Assembly: GCF_014268755.2 (NCBI RefSeq)
Contig: NZ_CP077093.1
Location: 2,406,001 to 2,470,000 of the forward strand
Length of the DNA stretch: 64,000 nt
Source: Pseudomonas vanderleydeniana
Lineage (GTDB): Bacteria; Pseudomonadota; Gammaproteobacteria; Pseudomonadales; Pseudomonadaceae
Direction of reading: 5' to 3'
Both the position numbers and the translations under genes were made by a program. The notes under the pieces are model-generated. The model was not told where the DNA came from and did not search any database. It saw nothing but the letters and a program-made list of their open reading frames with translations. This document shows positions 54,400 through 63,549 of the stretch, in pieces (the stretch's first letter is position 1; every line of letters starts with the position of its first letter).

Positions 54400-56775
54400 A
54401 TGAGCAGTCATCATCAGGACAAGGCGACGTTTCTCGAACGCCTGATTTTCAACAACCGCCCGGCAGTGATCGCGATCTGCCTGCTGGTCAGTATCTTCCT
54501 GTTCTGGCAGGCGACGCTGATCCGTCCGTCCACCAGTTTCGAGAAAATGATCCCGCTCAAGCATCCGTTCATTGAAAAGATGATGGAGCACCGCAACGAC
54601 CTGGCCAACCTCGGCAACACCGTGCGTGTATCGGTGGAGGCCCGGGACGGCGACATTTTCAGCAAGGAATACATGGACACCTTGCGCCAGATCCACGACG
54701 AGGTGTTCTACATCCCCGGCGTCGACCGCTCCGGCCTCAAGTCGCTGTGGAGCCCCAGCGTGCGCTGGACCGAAGTGACGGAGGAGGGCTTCGCCGGCGG
54801 CGAGGTGATCCCGCAGAGCTACAACGGCTCGGCCGACAGCCTCGACCAGCTGCGCAACAACGTGCTCAAGTCCGGCCAGGTCGGCCGCCTGGTGGCCAAC
54901 GACTTCAAGTCGAGCATCGTCGACATCCCGCTGCTGGAGGCCTACCCGGACCCGCAGGACCAGGGCAAGCTGCTCAAGCTGGACTACCAGAAGTTCTCGC
55001 ACCAGCTCGAAGAGAAGATCCGCGACAAGTTCGAGGCGCAGAACCCCAATGTGAAGATCCACATCGTCGGGTTCGCCAAGAAGGTCGGTGACCTGATCGA
55101 CGGCCTGATCATGGTGGTGCTGTTCTTCGGCGTGGCCTTCGTCATCACCCTGGTGCTGCTGTACTGGTTCACCTGGTGTATCCGCAGCACCATCGCCGTG
55201 CTGATCACCACCCTGGTGGCGGTGATCTGGCAACTGGGGCTGATGCATGCCGCCGGCTTCGGGCTGGACCCGTATTCGATGCTGGTGCCGTTCCTGATCT
55301 TCGCCATCGGCATCTCCCACGGCGTGCAGAAAATCAACGGTATCGCCTTGCAGTCCAGCGAGGCCGACAACGCCCTGACGGCGGCGCGGCGCACGTTCCG
55401 GCAACTGTTCCTGCCCGGCATGATCGCGATCCTGGCCGACGCCGTGGGCTTCATCACGCTGCTGATCATCGACATCGGCGTGATTCGCGAACTGGCGATC
55501 GGTGCGTCGATCGGCGTGGCGGTGATCGTGTTCACCAACCTGATCCTGTTGCCGGTGGCGATTTCCTATGTCGGCATCAGCCGCAAGGCCGTCGAGCGCA
55601 GCAAAAAGGATGCGACCCGCGAGCATCCGTTCTGGCGCCTGCTGTCGAACTTCGCCAGCCCCCGGGTCGCGCCGGTGTCCATCATCCTGGCCCTGCTGGC
55701 CTTCGGCGGCGGCCTCTGGTACAGCCAGAACCTGAAGATCGGCGACCTCGACCAGGGCGCGCCGGAACTGCGTCCCGACTCGCGCTACAACAAGGACAAC
55801 AGCTTCATCATCAACAACTACTCGACCAGCTCCGACGTGCTGGTGGTGATGGTCAAGACCGCCTCCGAGGGTTGCTCGCGCTACGCGGCCATGGCACCGA
55901 TCGACGAGTTGATGTGGAAACTGCAGAACACCGAGGGCGTGCAGTCGGCGATCTCCCTGGTGACCGTGTCCAAGCAGATGATCAAGGGCATGAACGAGGG
56001 CAACCTGAAGTGGGAGACCCTGTCGCGCAACCCGGACGTGCTGAACAACTCCATCTCCCGTGCCGACGGCCTGTACAACGCCGACTGCTCGCTGGCGCCG
56101 GTGCTGGTGTTCCTCAACGACCACAAGGCCGCCACCCTCGACCGGGCGGTGCATGCGGTGCAGGACTTCGCGAAGGAGAACAACAAGGATGGCCTGGAGT
56201 TCCTCCTGGCCGCCGGTAACGCCGGGATCGAGGCGGCCACCAACGAGGTGATCAAGCAGGCGGAACTGACCATCCTGATCCTGGTGTACATCTGCGTCGC
56301 GGCCATGTGCATGATCACCTTCCGCTCCTGGGCGGCGACCCTGTGCATCGTCCTGCCGCTGGTGCTGACCTCGGTGCTGGGCAACGCGCTGATGGCCTTC
56401 ATGGGGATCGGCGTGAAGGTCGCGACCCTGCCGGTGGTGGCGCTGGGCGTGGGCATCGGCGTGGACTACGGGATCTACATCTACAGCCGCCTGGAGAGTT
56501 TCCTGCGCGCCGGGTTGTCGTTGCAGGAGGCCTACTACCAGACCCTGCGCTCCACCGGCAAGGCCGTGCTGTTCACCGGCCTGTGCCTGGCGATCGGTGT
56601 TTGCACCTGGATCTTCTCGGCGATCAAGTTCCAGGCCGACATGGGCCTGATGCTGACCTTCATGCTCCTGTGGAACATGTTCGGTGCGCTGTGGCTGCTG
56701 CCGGCGCTGGCGCGGTTCCTGATCAAGCCGGAGAAGCTGGCGGGCAAGGTGGGGGGCTCGTTGCTGGCCCACTGA
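54400..56775 (+). CDS. RND superfamily exporter (MMPL/HAE3 type)
   Basis: A 791-residue inner-membrane protein with two halves, each having a large periplasmic loop and about six membrane helices (one at residues 24-42, cluster near 230-400, second cluster near 620-785). GLDPYSMLVPFLIFAIGISH and VATLPVVALGVGIGVDYGIY are the helix-4 segments with the expected acidic/Gly residues. Length and single-gene form fit the HAE3/MMPL group, which often moves lipids or hydrophobic compounds, rather than tripartite drug pumps. No membrane-fusion or outer-membrane partner is adjacent; its only neighbour is the YCF48 protein. Confidence 0.9.
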   Translation: MSSHHQDKATFLERLIFNNRPAVIAICLLVSIFLFWQATLIRPSTSFEKMIPLKHPFIEKMMEHRNDLANLGNTVRVSVEARDGDIFSKEYMDTLRQIHDEVFYIPGVDRSGLKSLWSPSVRWTEVTEEGFAGGEVIPQSYNGSADSLDQLRNNVLKSGQVGRLVANDFKSSIVDIPLLEAYPDPQDQGKLLKLDYQKFSHQLEEKIRDKFEAQNPNVKIHIVGFAKKVGDLIDGLIMVVLFFGVAFVITLVLLYWFTWCIRSTIAVLITTLVAVIWQLGLMHAAGFGLDPYSMLVPFLIFAIGISHGVQKINGIALQSSEADNALTAARRTFRQLFLPGMIAILADAVGFITLLIIDIGVIRELAIGASIGVAVIVFTNLILLPVAISYVGISRKAVERSKKDATREHPFWRLLSNFASPRVAPVSIILALLAFGGGLWYSQNLKIGDLDQGAPELRPDSRYNKDNSFIINNYSTSSDVLVVMVKTASEGCSRYAAMAPIDELMWKLQNTEGVQSAISLVTVSKQMIKGMNEGNLKWETLSRNPDVLNNSISRADGLYNADCSLAPVLVFLNDHKAATLDRAVHAVQDFAKENNKDGLEFLLAAGNAGIEAATNEVIKQAELTILILVYICVAAMCMITFRSWAATLCIVLPLVLTSVLGNALMAFMGIGVKVATLPVVALGVGIGVDYGIYIYSRLESFLRAGLSLQEAYYQTLRSTGKAVLFTGLCLAIGVCTWIFSAIKFQADMGLMLTFMLLWNMFGALWLLPALARFLIKPEKLAGKVGGSLLAH

Positions 56776-56792
56776 GGGCGGGTGCCGGACAA

Positions 56793-56925
56793 TGTGGCGA
56801 GCGGGCTTGCCCGCGCTCGACTGTGCAGCAGTCGTAAAGCGGGCGGCCGGGTTTTATCTGGAAAACCATGGCTGCAGGTTTTGGGGCTACCCCGCAGCCC
56901 CGCACGGGCAAGCCCGCTCGCCACA
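56793..56925. repeat. BIME-type palindromic repeat, copy 5
   Basis: A 133-bp element with ends TGTGGCGAGCGGGCTTGCCC and GGGCAAGCCCGCTCGCCACA that pair over 20 bp. Its interior is largely different from the other copies (GACTGTGCAGCAGTC hairpin, GGGGCTACCCCGCAGCCCC). Confidence 0.85.
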
Positions 56926-57005
56926 TCGGTTTCTGAGTCCCTGGAACCTTTATGGCGCAATATCGCCTATCATTGCCCCTTTCCCGAAAAATGATAGAAA
57001 ACGCC

Positions 57006-57290
57006 ATGACCGACACCTTGCTCTCCGCCCTCCAAGCCTGCGACATGCTGGAAATCGACGGGCTGCACGCCTTCGATTTCACCCTCGACGATGCCGGCCT
57101 GCTGATCGAGTGCATGGATGGTCGCGCGGCCAAGCGCTGGACCTTCAGCCTGGCCCAGGTACAGGCCGCCACCTTCGACGAGGCCCTGCAGAGTTGGGTT
57201 CTGGTCGGTGATTCCGGCGAGCACCGCCTGGTGTGCATGAGCGCGTTCAGTGCCAAGGAGGAAGCGGAGGATGAACAGGATGATGCGTAA
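57006..57290 (+). CDS. Small DUF5629-type protein
   Basis: A 94-residue acidic cytoplasmic protein: SALQACDMLEIDGLHAFDFT, then a small beta-rich domain (WTFSLAQVQAATFDEALQSW) and a C-terminal EEAEDEQDDA tail. I believe this is DUF5629, known mainly from pseudomonads. The ATG at 57006 suits the family; upstream in-frame starts lie near the REP element. It overlaps the lactonase gene by 20 nt, so they are co-expressed. Function unknown. Confidence 0.7.
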   Translation: MTDTLLSALQACDMLEIDGLHAFDFTLDDAGLLIECMDGRAAKRWTFSLAQVQAATFDEALQSWVLVGDSGEHRLVCMSAFSAKEEAEDEQDDA

Positions 57291-58452
57291 GTTCTGGCCC
57301 TTGCTGATGGCCGGCAGTATCGGTTCGATGCCGGTCCTGGCGGCTTCCGCCGATACCGTCCAGTTGCTGGTCGGCTCGTACACTGCCGGCAAGAGCGAAG
57401 GCATCTACCGCCTGCAGTTCGACAGCCGCACCGGCAAGCTCGATTCCAAACCGCTGCAGGTGATCAAGACCGCCAACCCGTCCTGGCTGGCCCTGTCGCC
57501 TGACCAGCGCCGGCTGTACGCGGTCAATGAAAACGGTCCCGGCCAGAAAGACCCGGTGGGTCGGGTCAGCGGCTACTCGATCGACCCCAAGAGTCATCAG
57601 CTCAAGCCGATCAACCAGGTGCAGAGCCTGGGCAACGAGCCGACCCACGCCAGCCTGAGCGCTGACCAGCGCTACCTGTTCGTCGCCAACTATTCGGTGC
57701 TGGAGGATCCGGGCGGCAGCCTGGCGGTCCTGCCGGTGGATGCCAAGGGCAAGCTCTCGCCACCGGTGCAGCTCAGCAGCCATCCGGCCAGCCTGGTCAA
57801 CCTGGAGCGTCAGGCATCGGCCCACGTGCATTCGGTGGTGTCGTCGCCGGATGGGCGTTTCGTCTTCGCCAGCGACCTGGGCGCGGACAAGGTGTTCGTC
57901 TACAAATACGATCCCAAGGCCAACCCGGAAATGCCGCTGACCCCGGCCAACCCGGCCTACGTCCAGTTGCCACCGGGTAGCGGGCCGCGCCACCTGTTGT
58001 TCAGCGCCGATGGCAGGCATGCCTGGCTGACCAGCGAGATGAGCGCGCAGATCACCGTGTTCGACTACCAGGAGGGCAAGCTCACCCAGAAGCAGCGGGT
58101 CGAACTGGCCGACCAGCAACCGCTGTCGGACAAGGCCGGCGCAGCCTTGCACGCCTCGAAGGACGGCAAGTTCCTCTATGTCAGCAACCGCGGCACCGCC
58201 AACCAGTTGCTGGTCTTTGCCATCGACCCGGCCAGCGGCGAGCTCAAGGAGCTGCAACGCCGTGCCGTGGAAGGCGATCATCCGCGCGAATTCACCCTCG
58301 ATCCGAGCGGCAAATTCCTGCTGGTGGCCAACCAGAAGAGCAACCAGATCGTGGTAATCGAGCGCGACGTCGACACCGGCCTGCTGGGTAAAACCGTGCA
58401 GAGTTTGCCCTTCGATGCCCCGAGCTACCTCGGATTCCTGCCGCGACAATAG
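57271..58452 (+). CDS. Exported lactonase family protein (6-phosphogluconolactonase/YkgB fold)
   Basis: A 393-residue seven-bladed propeller with a signal peptide (RKFWPLLMAGSIGSMPVLAA). LLVGSYTAGKSEGIYRLQFD starts the lactonase domain; HVHSVVSSPDGRFVFASDLG and GPRHLLFSADGRHAWLTSEM are typical internal blades, and EGDHPREFTLDPSGKFLLVA the last. The export signal means it does not serve the cytosolic pentose phosphate route, so a periplasmic sugar lactone is a likelier substrate. The start is ATG 57271 (AAGGAGG 9 nt upstream) or 57280. Confidence 0.86.
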   Translation: MNRMMRKFWPLLMAGSIGSMPVLAASADTVQLLVGSYTAGKSEGIYRLQFDSRTGKLDSKPLQVIKTANPSWLALSPDQRRLYAVNENGPGQKDPVGRVSGYSIDPKSHQLKPINQVQSLGNEPTHASLSADQRYLFVANYSVLEDPGGSLAVLPVDAKGKLSPPVQLSSHPASLVNLERQASAHVHSVVSSPDGRFVFASDLGADKVFVYKYDPKANPEMPLTPANPAYVQLPPGSGPRHLLFSADGRHAWLTSEMSAQITVFDYQEGKLTQKQRVELADQQPLSDKAGAALHASKDGKFLYVSNRGTANQLLVFAIDPASGELKELQRRAVEGDHPREFTLDPSGKFLLVANQKSNQIVVIERDVDTGLLGKTVQSLPFDAPSYLGFLPRQ

Positions 58453-58609
58453 ACCGCAGGCCCCGGTCTACAAGGGGCTTGCACTTCTATTAATCACGCT
58501 GATATCCGCTACTGCTGCAATGAATTTCAACCCGAACACCCCTCGGATGTACTTTGGACTCACGGCCTGAAAGGGCAAGCCAGCCAACTGACATTCGAGG
58601 GTTTTCGAC

Positions 58610-58789
58610 ATGAACTTCAATCTTTTCTCCATCATCGCCGCTTCCGCCATCTCTGCTTCCGTTGCCCTGCCAGCCAGTGCCAACGTCGAGATCGGCGAGA
58701 AAAAATCCCATACCCAGAGCTACACCCCCAAGTACCTGCAACAGAGCGCCAACTTCTACGCCGCCCTGGATCACAAGGCTCAACACTGA
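58610..58789 (+). CDS. 59-residue secreted mini-protein
   Basis: An ATG with GAGGG eight bases upstream encodes a signal peptide, FNLFSIIAASAISASVALPA plus SA, with a signal peptidase I site after PASA. A mature chain of about 36 residues follows: NVEIGEKKSHTQSYTPKYLQ and QSANFYAALDHKAQH. It has no cysteines. I recognise no family; the coding call rests on the ribosome site and the clean signal peptide. A long inverted repeat follows (58806-58883). Confidence 0.7.
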   Translation: MNFNLFSIIAASAISASVALPASANVEIGEKKSHTQSYTPKYLQQSANFYAALDHKAQH

Positions 58790-58805
58790 GCGCTGAAATA
58801 CCTCG

Positions 58806-58883
58806 CAACGCCGGAGCGAATGCACTCATTCGGCAGTGGGTCCATTGACCGCCTGCCATGAGAGTGAATTCGCCCCGGCGTTG
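58806..58883. repeat. 22-bp inverted repeat downstream of the secreted mini-protein
   Basis: The left arm CAACGCCGGAGCGAATGCACTC (written in two parts here: CAACGCCGGAG, CGAATGCACTC; 58806-58827) is complementary to 58862-58883 with two mismatches in 22 bp, around a 34-nt loop. No T-run follows, so it is not a standard terminator. It may stabilise the mini-protein mRNA or be the body of a small RNA. The rest of the 270-bp gap shows no ORF worth calling. Confidence 0.65.
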
Positions 58884-59059
58884 TCGCATACGCCGTTTTA
58901 GTTGCAATAAAACTCATGTAGGCCGAATTAATTGACGCTGGCTTATTGACTCTTGGTAATTAAATTTGCTGATGACGACTATTTGAATAGTTGCCTACTT
59001 AGTTCTGCGGTTATGATGGATCCTATAGGCATGACATTCGCCTGTGGAGAAAGAACACC

Positions 59060-59266
59060 ATGGCCAGCAACCTTCTGACATCTGCCCGACACGGCGCCTA
59101 CCTGGCTATCGGCCTGTACGTGGTGCTGGTGCTGGTGGTCAGTCTGTCCAGCATGCTGCACGGCTCGGATGATGCGGCGATCCAGTTGGCGACGCCGAGC
59201 ATCCCGCTCGAACACAAGACCCAGTCCGCCGGCGTGATCACGCACAGCGCCGACACCGGGGCCTGA
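59060..59266 (+). CDS. 68-residue single-pass membrane protein
   Basis: The ATG has GGAG 9-10 nt upstream. A short basic N-terminus is followed by one membrane helix, YLAIGLYVVLVLVVSLSSML (about 14-33), then a 35-residue polar tail (GSDDAAIQLATPSIPLEHKT). Its stop abuts the stop of the convergent GST gene (59267). No family recognised. Confidence 0.65.
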   Translation: MASNLLTSARHGAYLAIGLYVVLVLVVSLSSMLHGSDDAAIQLATPSIPLEHKTQSAGVITHSADTGA

Positions 59267-59911
59267 TCAACCGCCTGACGCATCGGCTCCGTCGGCGACC
59301 GCGCTCGGCTTGGCCATCACCGAGCCAAACAGCTCCGAGGCCAGGAACCGTTGCAGCCAATCCTGCAGGCGCCGATAGGGCGTCTGCGCGAACCATTCCC
59401 GATCGACGTGGGCGAACTGCCGGATGAACGGGGCCACGGCCATGTCGGCCAGGCTGCGGTGGTCGGCCAGCAACCAGTCGCGCTGTTGCAGCAACGCTTC
59501 CAGCTTTTGCAGGAACGGCTCGGCTTCGGCCCGATAATGCTCCATGGGAAACTCCGGGTAGCGCACCGCATACTTGTAGCGGTCGAGTCGGACCTTGAAG
59601 TCGCCGTCGTTTTCCTCGATCAGCGCGGCAGTGGCCTGCGCAGCCAACGGGTCACCCTGCAACAGCCAATCCTCGGGATCGTCCTGCGCGAGGGCCCAGA
59701 GCATGATCTCCAGGCTCTGCTCGATCACCTGGCCGTCGTCGCAGGCCAGCACCGGCACCGTGCCCTTGCTCGACAACGCGAGCATGGCCGCCGGCTTGGC
59801 CTTGAGGCTGACCTCCTCGATGTGCACCGTCACGCCTGAATAGCGCAACGCCAGGCGGGCGCGCATGGCGTAGGGGCAGCGGCGGAACGAGTAGAGGATG
59901 GCCGTTCTCAT
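59267..59911 (-). CDS. Glutathione S-transferase family protein
   Basis: A 214-residue protein with an N-terminal thioredoxin-like domain: ILYSFRRCPYAMRARLALRY carries Cys12 in CPYAMR, and KGTVPVLACDDGQVIEQSLE the cis-Pro and the glutathione-binding E-S pair. A helical C-terminal domain follows. The CPYA motif resembles omega-class/GrxB-like GSTs, favouring thiol-transfer. Its ATG overlaps the sbcC stop (ATGA), so it is coupled to sbcDC. Confidence 0.88.
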   Translation of the reverse strand: MRTAILYSFRRCPYAMRARLALRYSGVTVHIEEVSLKAKPAAMLALSSKGTVPVLACDDGQVIEQSLEIMLWALAQDDPEDWLLQGDPLAAQATAALIEENDGDFKVRLDRYKYAVRYPEFPMEHYRAEAEPFLQKLEALLQQRDWLLADHRSLADMAVAPFIRQFAHVDREWFAQTPYRRLQDWLQRFLASELFGSVMAKPSAVADGADASGG

Positions 59912-62900
59912 TTCACTTCCAGCGTGCTCAGGCCGTTGCCCTGGCGCTGCACCTGGATCTGCACCGGAATCCGCTCGTGCATTTCCTGCACGTGGGAAAT
60001 CACCGCGACCTTGCGCCCCTGGGCCTGCAGCCCGTCGAGGGCGTCCATCGCCAGTTGCAGGGATTGCGGGTCGAGGCTGCCGAAACCTTCGTCGATGAAC
60101 AGCGACTCGATCTTCAGCGTGCTCGACGCCATCGAGGCCAGGCCGAGGGCCAGGGCCAGCGAGACCAGGAAGGTCTCGCCGCCGGACAACGAATGCACCG
60201 AACGCAGTTCATCGCCCATTTCGATGTCCATCACCAGCAGCCCGAGCATACTGCCGCCGCGCTTGAGGCGATAGCGCCGCACCAGTTGGCGTAGCTGGGC
60301 GTTGGCATGATGGACCAGCAGGTCGAGGTTGTAGGCCTGGGCCAGTTTGCGGAAACGGTCGCCGGTGGCCGAGCCGATCAGCGCGTCCAGGCGGGCCCAG
60401 CGCTGATACTCGGCATAGGCCTCGGTGATCCGCTGCGCCAGTGCCTGGTTGGCTTGCTGCCGGCGTTGGTCATCGGCCTGCTCGGCGCGCAGCTCGGCGC
60501 ATTGCTGTTCACTGGCGCTGAACTGCTGCTGGTGTTCGGCAAGTGCGTGGGCCAATTGCTCGGCGTCGAGATTGCCGTTGTGCTGCGCCTGATGCGCTTG
60601 CAGGCGCTGCTCGCGCTCCAGCAGCAGCACCTGGGCCTGTTCGATGGTCTTTTCGTTCTGCTGCAGGCGTTGGCGCAGCTCGCCGACCTGCTCGTCGTCC
60701 AGCTCGAGCAAGGCTTGCAGAGCGCTGTCGTCCAGTTCCGGATGGCCGGCACGCCATTCGGCGATCTTGCCGGCCAGGGCGGCGGCCTCCTGCTCCAGGG
60801 CCTGCTGGCGTTCCTCGCGGGTCTTGAGCTCGGTGGCGATCTGTACCCGCTGGGTGCTGGCCTCCTGCAACGCCTGGGTCGTGCCGCTTGCGGCCTGGCG
60901 TGCCTGTTCCACCGCCTGTTCGAGTTGCTGCTGCCACTGTTCGGCACTCTCGTGTTCGCCGAGCAGTTGGCCCAGTTGCTGCTGGCTGGCCTGTTGTTGT
61001 CCGGCCAGCGCCTCGAATTGCTGCTGGGCGCCTTGCAGTTGCTGCTCGCGGCTCTGCTGGCGTTCCAGTTCCAGCTCCAGTGACTGCTGGCGTTGTTGCT
61101 GTTCAGCCAGTTCATCACGCTGCTGTTCGAGCTGCTGCAGGCGTTCGGCGATCTGCCGGTCCAGTTGCAGGAAGGTCGCCGCCGGCTCGTTGCGCAGGGC
61201 TTCCAGGGTCGGGGCCGGTAGCAGTGTGGCAAAAGCTGCCAGTTCGTCATCCAGGCGTTGGCGGTCGCTGGCCAGTTCGCGCTGCTGGTGCTCCAGCTGC
61301 TGGGCGGCCTGCTGGTGCGCTGCCTCGGCCTGGCGCAGTTGTTGGGTCAGGCGCGCGGCATCCTGTTGCAGGGTGAGCAGGGCACCCTGGCGCTGCTCGT
61401 CGCGCGTCAGGTTCTGGTTCAACTGGCTGGCTTGCCGTTCCAGCCAGGCATCGCGCTGCTGGGTGTCCTGGTCCAGCAGTTGGGCTGCCAGCGGATGGGC
61501 TTCCAGGCTGGGGGCCAGGGCCTGCTGCTGGCTTGCCAGTTGTTCCTGCTGCGCCAGCAGTTCCTTCTGCTGGGCGATCAATCCGCCCACCTCGGTGCGC
61601 AGCTCGGTGAGTCGCTCCTTGAGCCGATCGACTGCGGCCTGGGCGTTGGCCTGTTCGCTTTCATCGTGGCGGCCGAGGCTCTGCAGCAGGGCCTCGGGCT
61701 GGTGATAAGGGTGCTCGTGACTGCCGCAGACCGGGCAGGGCTGGTCATCCTGCAACTGCGCGCGCAGTTCCTCGACGCTGGCGCTGCGGGCCAGGCGCTG
61801 GCGTTCGAGCAGTTCGCGGGTGACGTGGAAGGCCTGCTCGGCGATGGCCAGCTCGGCCTTGGCCTTGACCCCGTCCTGGGTCAGGCGCTCGCGCTCCTGC
61901 TGGGCGCTGGTCAGGCGCTGTTGCAATTCGGCGCCGCGCTTGTCCAGCTCCTTTTGGCTGGACCATAGCCGAGCGAGGTCCTCGACGGCCCGCAACTGCT
62001 TGCGGTTGTCCTGCAGCAGGCTGCCGAGAATGCCGATCTGCTCGGCCACGGCATCAGGCTCGGCCGCCGCCTCCTGGTACAGCACTTCCAGTTGCTGTTT
62101 CTGCGCCGCGAGCGTTTGCGCGGTTTCGCCGGCCTTTTGCTCCAGGCCGGCCAGTTCGGCCTGGCCCTGGTTGAGCCGGTTGCCGATCAGCATCAGTTGT
62201 TGCAGGCGATCGCGGTAGGCATTCCAGGCTTCGCTCAGGGGCGCGAGGTCGGTGCCTTGCGCCAGTTGCGTGGCGATCTGCTGCAGGCGTTCGGCGACCT
62301 GCCGTTGCCGCTCCTGCAGTGCCTGGATCGTGTCCCGGCCCTGGTCCCGGGCCTGCTGCGCGCTGTCCTGCGCCTGTGCGGCGAGCGTGGTGTCCCTGGC
62401 CAGGCGGGCGAGGTTGCCCTGTTCCTCGAAGGCCTGGCGCAGCAGGGGGGCGCTGCTGCTCTGCTGTTGTTGCGCGGTGCTCAGCGCGCCCTGGGCGTCG
62501 GTCAGGCGCTGTTGCAGTTGTTCCTGGCTGGCACTCAGCTCGTCGTGCTGCTGGCGATGACGGGCGATCTGTTCGACCAGGGGCGTCAGTTGCCCGTCGA
62601 CTTCAAGCTTGCGGGCGAAGTGATGCCGCTGCGGGGCCAACTGCTCCAGTCGGGTCAGTTTCAGGCGTTCCCCGGTCAGCGCCTGCTCCTGCTGCCGGGC
62701 GCTTTCCAGCTGTTCGGCGGCGGCCTGGTGGGCGTCCTGTAGCTGGCGCAATTCCTTGAGCCAACTGTGCTGCTGTTCCAGCTGGCGCAGTTGGGCCTTG
62801 TGCAGTTCCAGTTGTTGCTGGGCACCCTTGAAACGTTCGTCGAGTTCGGCGCGGGCTTCGGGGCTCATGGGGGTGAGGCCGACCGCCTGGTCCTGCAGCC

Positions 62901-63549
62901 GCTTGTGGGCCTCGCGGGCTTCCTTGGCCTTGTCGAAGGCGCGGCGGCCGAGCCTGGTGTAGAGCGCGGTGTCGGTGAGTTTTTCCAGCAGTTCGCTGCG
63001 CTCGTTGTCGTCGGCCTTGAGGAAGGCGCTGAACTCGCTCTGGGCCAGCAGCACGGCCCGGGTGAACTGTTCGAAGTTCAAGCCCAGGCAGGCTTCCAGC
63101 TGGGTCTTGTATTCGCCTTTCTGGCTGGCCAGCAGTTGGTCGCTGTCGAGGTCGCGCAGGCTCTGGCGGCTGGCCTGCAGCTTGCCGTTGGCCTTGTCCC
63201 GGGCGCGGTTGGCTTCCCAGCGGGCGCGGTAGCGGCGGCCGTCGATGCCGACGAAGTCGACCTCGGCAAAGCCGGCACCGGTGCCGCGGCGCAGCAGGGT
63301 GCGCGGGTCGCCGGTGCCGATTTCACCGTCGGCGTCCGGCACCTTGGCATCGCGCGAGGCGTTGTTCAGTCGTGGTACGGCGCCGAACAGCGCCAGGCAG
63401 AGGGCGTCGAGCAGGGTGCTCTTGCCGGCGCCGGTCGGTCCGGTAATGGCGAACAGCCCGGTGCTGGCCAGCGGCTCGGCGGTGAAGTCCAGTTCGAACG
63501 GGCCGGCCAGGGACGCCAGGTTCTTCAGGCGAATGGCAAGAATCTTCAT
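59908..63549 (-). CDS. sbcC: Exonuclease subunit SbcC
   Basis: A 1,213-residue SMC-like ATPase that with SbcD cleaves DNA hairpins and ends. The N-terminal Walker A reads TGPTGAGKSTLLDALCLALF. Long Gln/Glu/Leu-rich coiled coils flank the zinc hook CPVCGSHEHPY near residue 603, where two molecules join. The C-terminal part has the ABC signature HSLSGGETFLVSLALALGLA and Walker B SLFIDEGFGSLD (near 1153). The length is somewhat above E. coli SbcC (1,048) through extended coiled coil. It overlaps sbcD upstream and a GST gene downstream by 4 nt each. Confidence 0.96.
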   Translation of the reverse strand: MKILAIRLKNLASLAGPFELDFTAEPLASTGLFAITGPTGAGKSTLLDALCLALFGAVPRLNNASRDAKVPDADGEIGTGDPRTLLRRGTGAGFAEVDFVGIDGRRYRARWEANRARDKANGKLQASRQSLRDLDSDQLLASQKGEYKTQLEACLGLNFEQFTRAVLLAQSEFSAFLKADDNERSELLEKLTDTALYTRLGRRAFDKAKEAREAHKRLQDQAVGLTPMSPEARAELDERFKGAQQQLELHKAQLRQLEQQHSWLKELRQLQDAHQAAAEQLESARQQEQALTGERLKLTRLEQLAPQRHHFARKLEVDGQLTPLVEQIARHRQQHDELSASQEQLQQRLTDAQGALSTAQQQQSSSAPLLRQAFEEQGNLARLARDTTLAAQAQDSAQQARDQGRDTIQALQERQRQVAERLQQIATQLAQGTDLAPLSEAWNAYRDRLQQLMLIGNRLNQGQAELAGLEQKAGETAQTLAAQKQQLEVLYQEAAAEPDAVAEQIGILGSLLQDNRKQLRAVEDLARLWSSQKELDKRGAELQQRLTSAQQERERLTQDGVKAKAELAIAEQAFHVTRELLERQRLARSASVEELRAQLQDDQPCPVCGSHEHPYHQPEALLQSLGRHDESEQANAQAAVDRLKERLTELRTEVGGLIAQQKELLAQQEQLASQQQALAPSLEAHPLAAQLLDQDTQQRDAWLERQASQLNQNLTRDEQRQGALLTLQQDAARLTQQLRQAEAAHQQAAQQLEHQQRELASDRQRLDDELAAFATLLPAPTLEALRNEPAATFLQLDRQIAERLQQLEQQRDELAEQQQRQQSLELELERQQSREQQLQGAQQQFEALAGQQQASQQQLGQLLGEHESAEQWQQQLEQAVEQARQAASGTTQALQEASTQRVQIATELKTREERQQALEQEAAALAGKIAEWRAGHPELDDSALQALLELDDEQVGELRQRLQQNEKTIEQAQVLLLEREQRLQAHQAQHNGNLDAEQLAHALAEHQQQFSASEQQCAELRAEQADDQRRQQANQALAQRITEAYAEYQRWARLDALIGSATGDRFRKLAQAYNLDLLVHHANAQLRQLVRRYRLKRGGSMLGLLVMDIEMGDELRSVHSLSGGETFLVSLALALGLASMASSTLKIESLFIDEGFGSLDPQSLQLAMDALDGLQAQGRKVAVISHVQEMHERIPVQIQVQRQGNGLSTLEVK

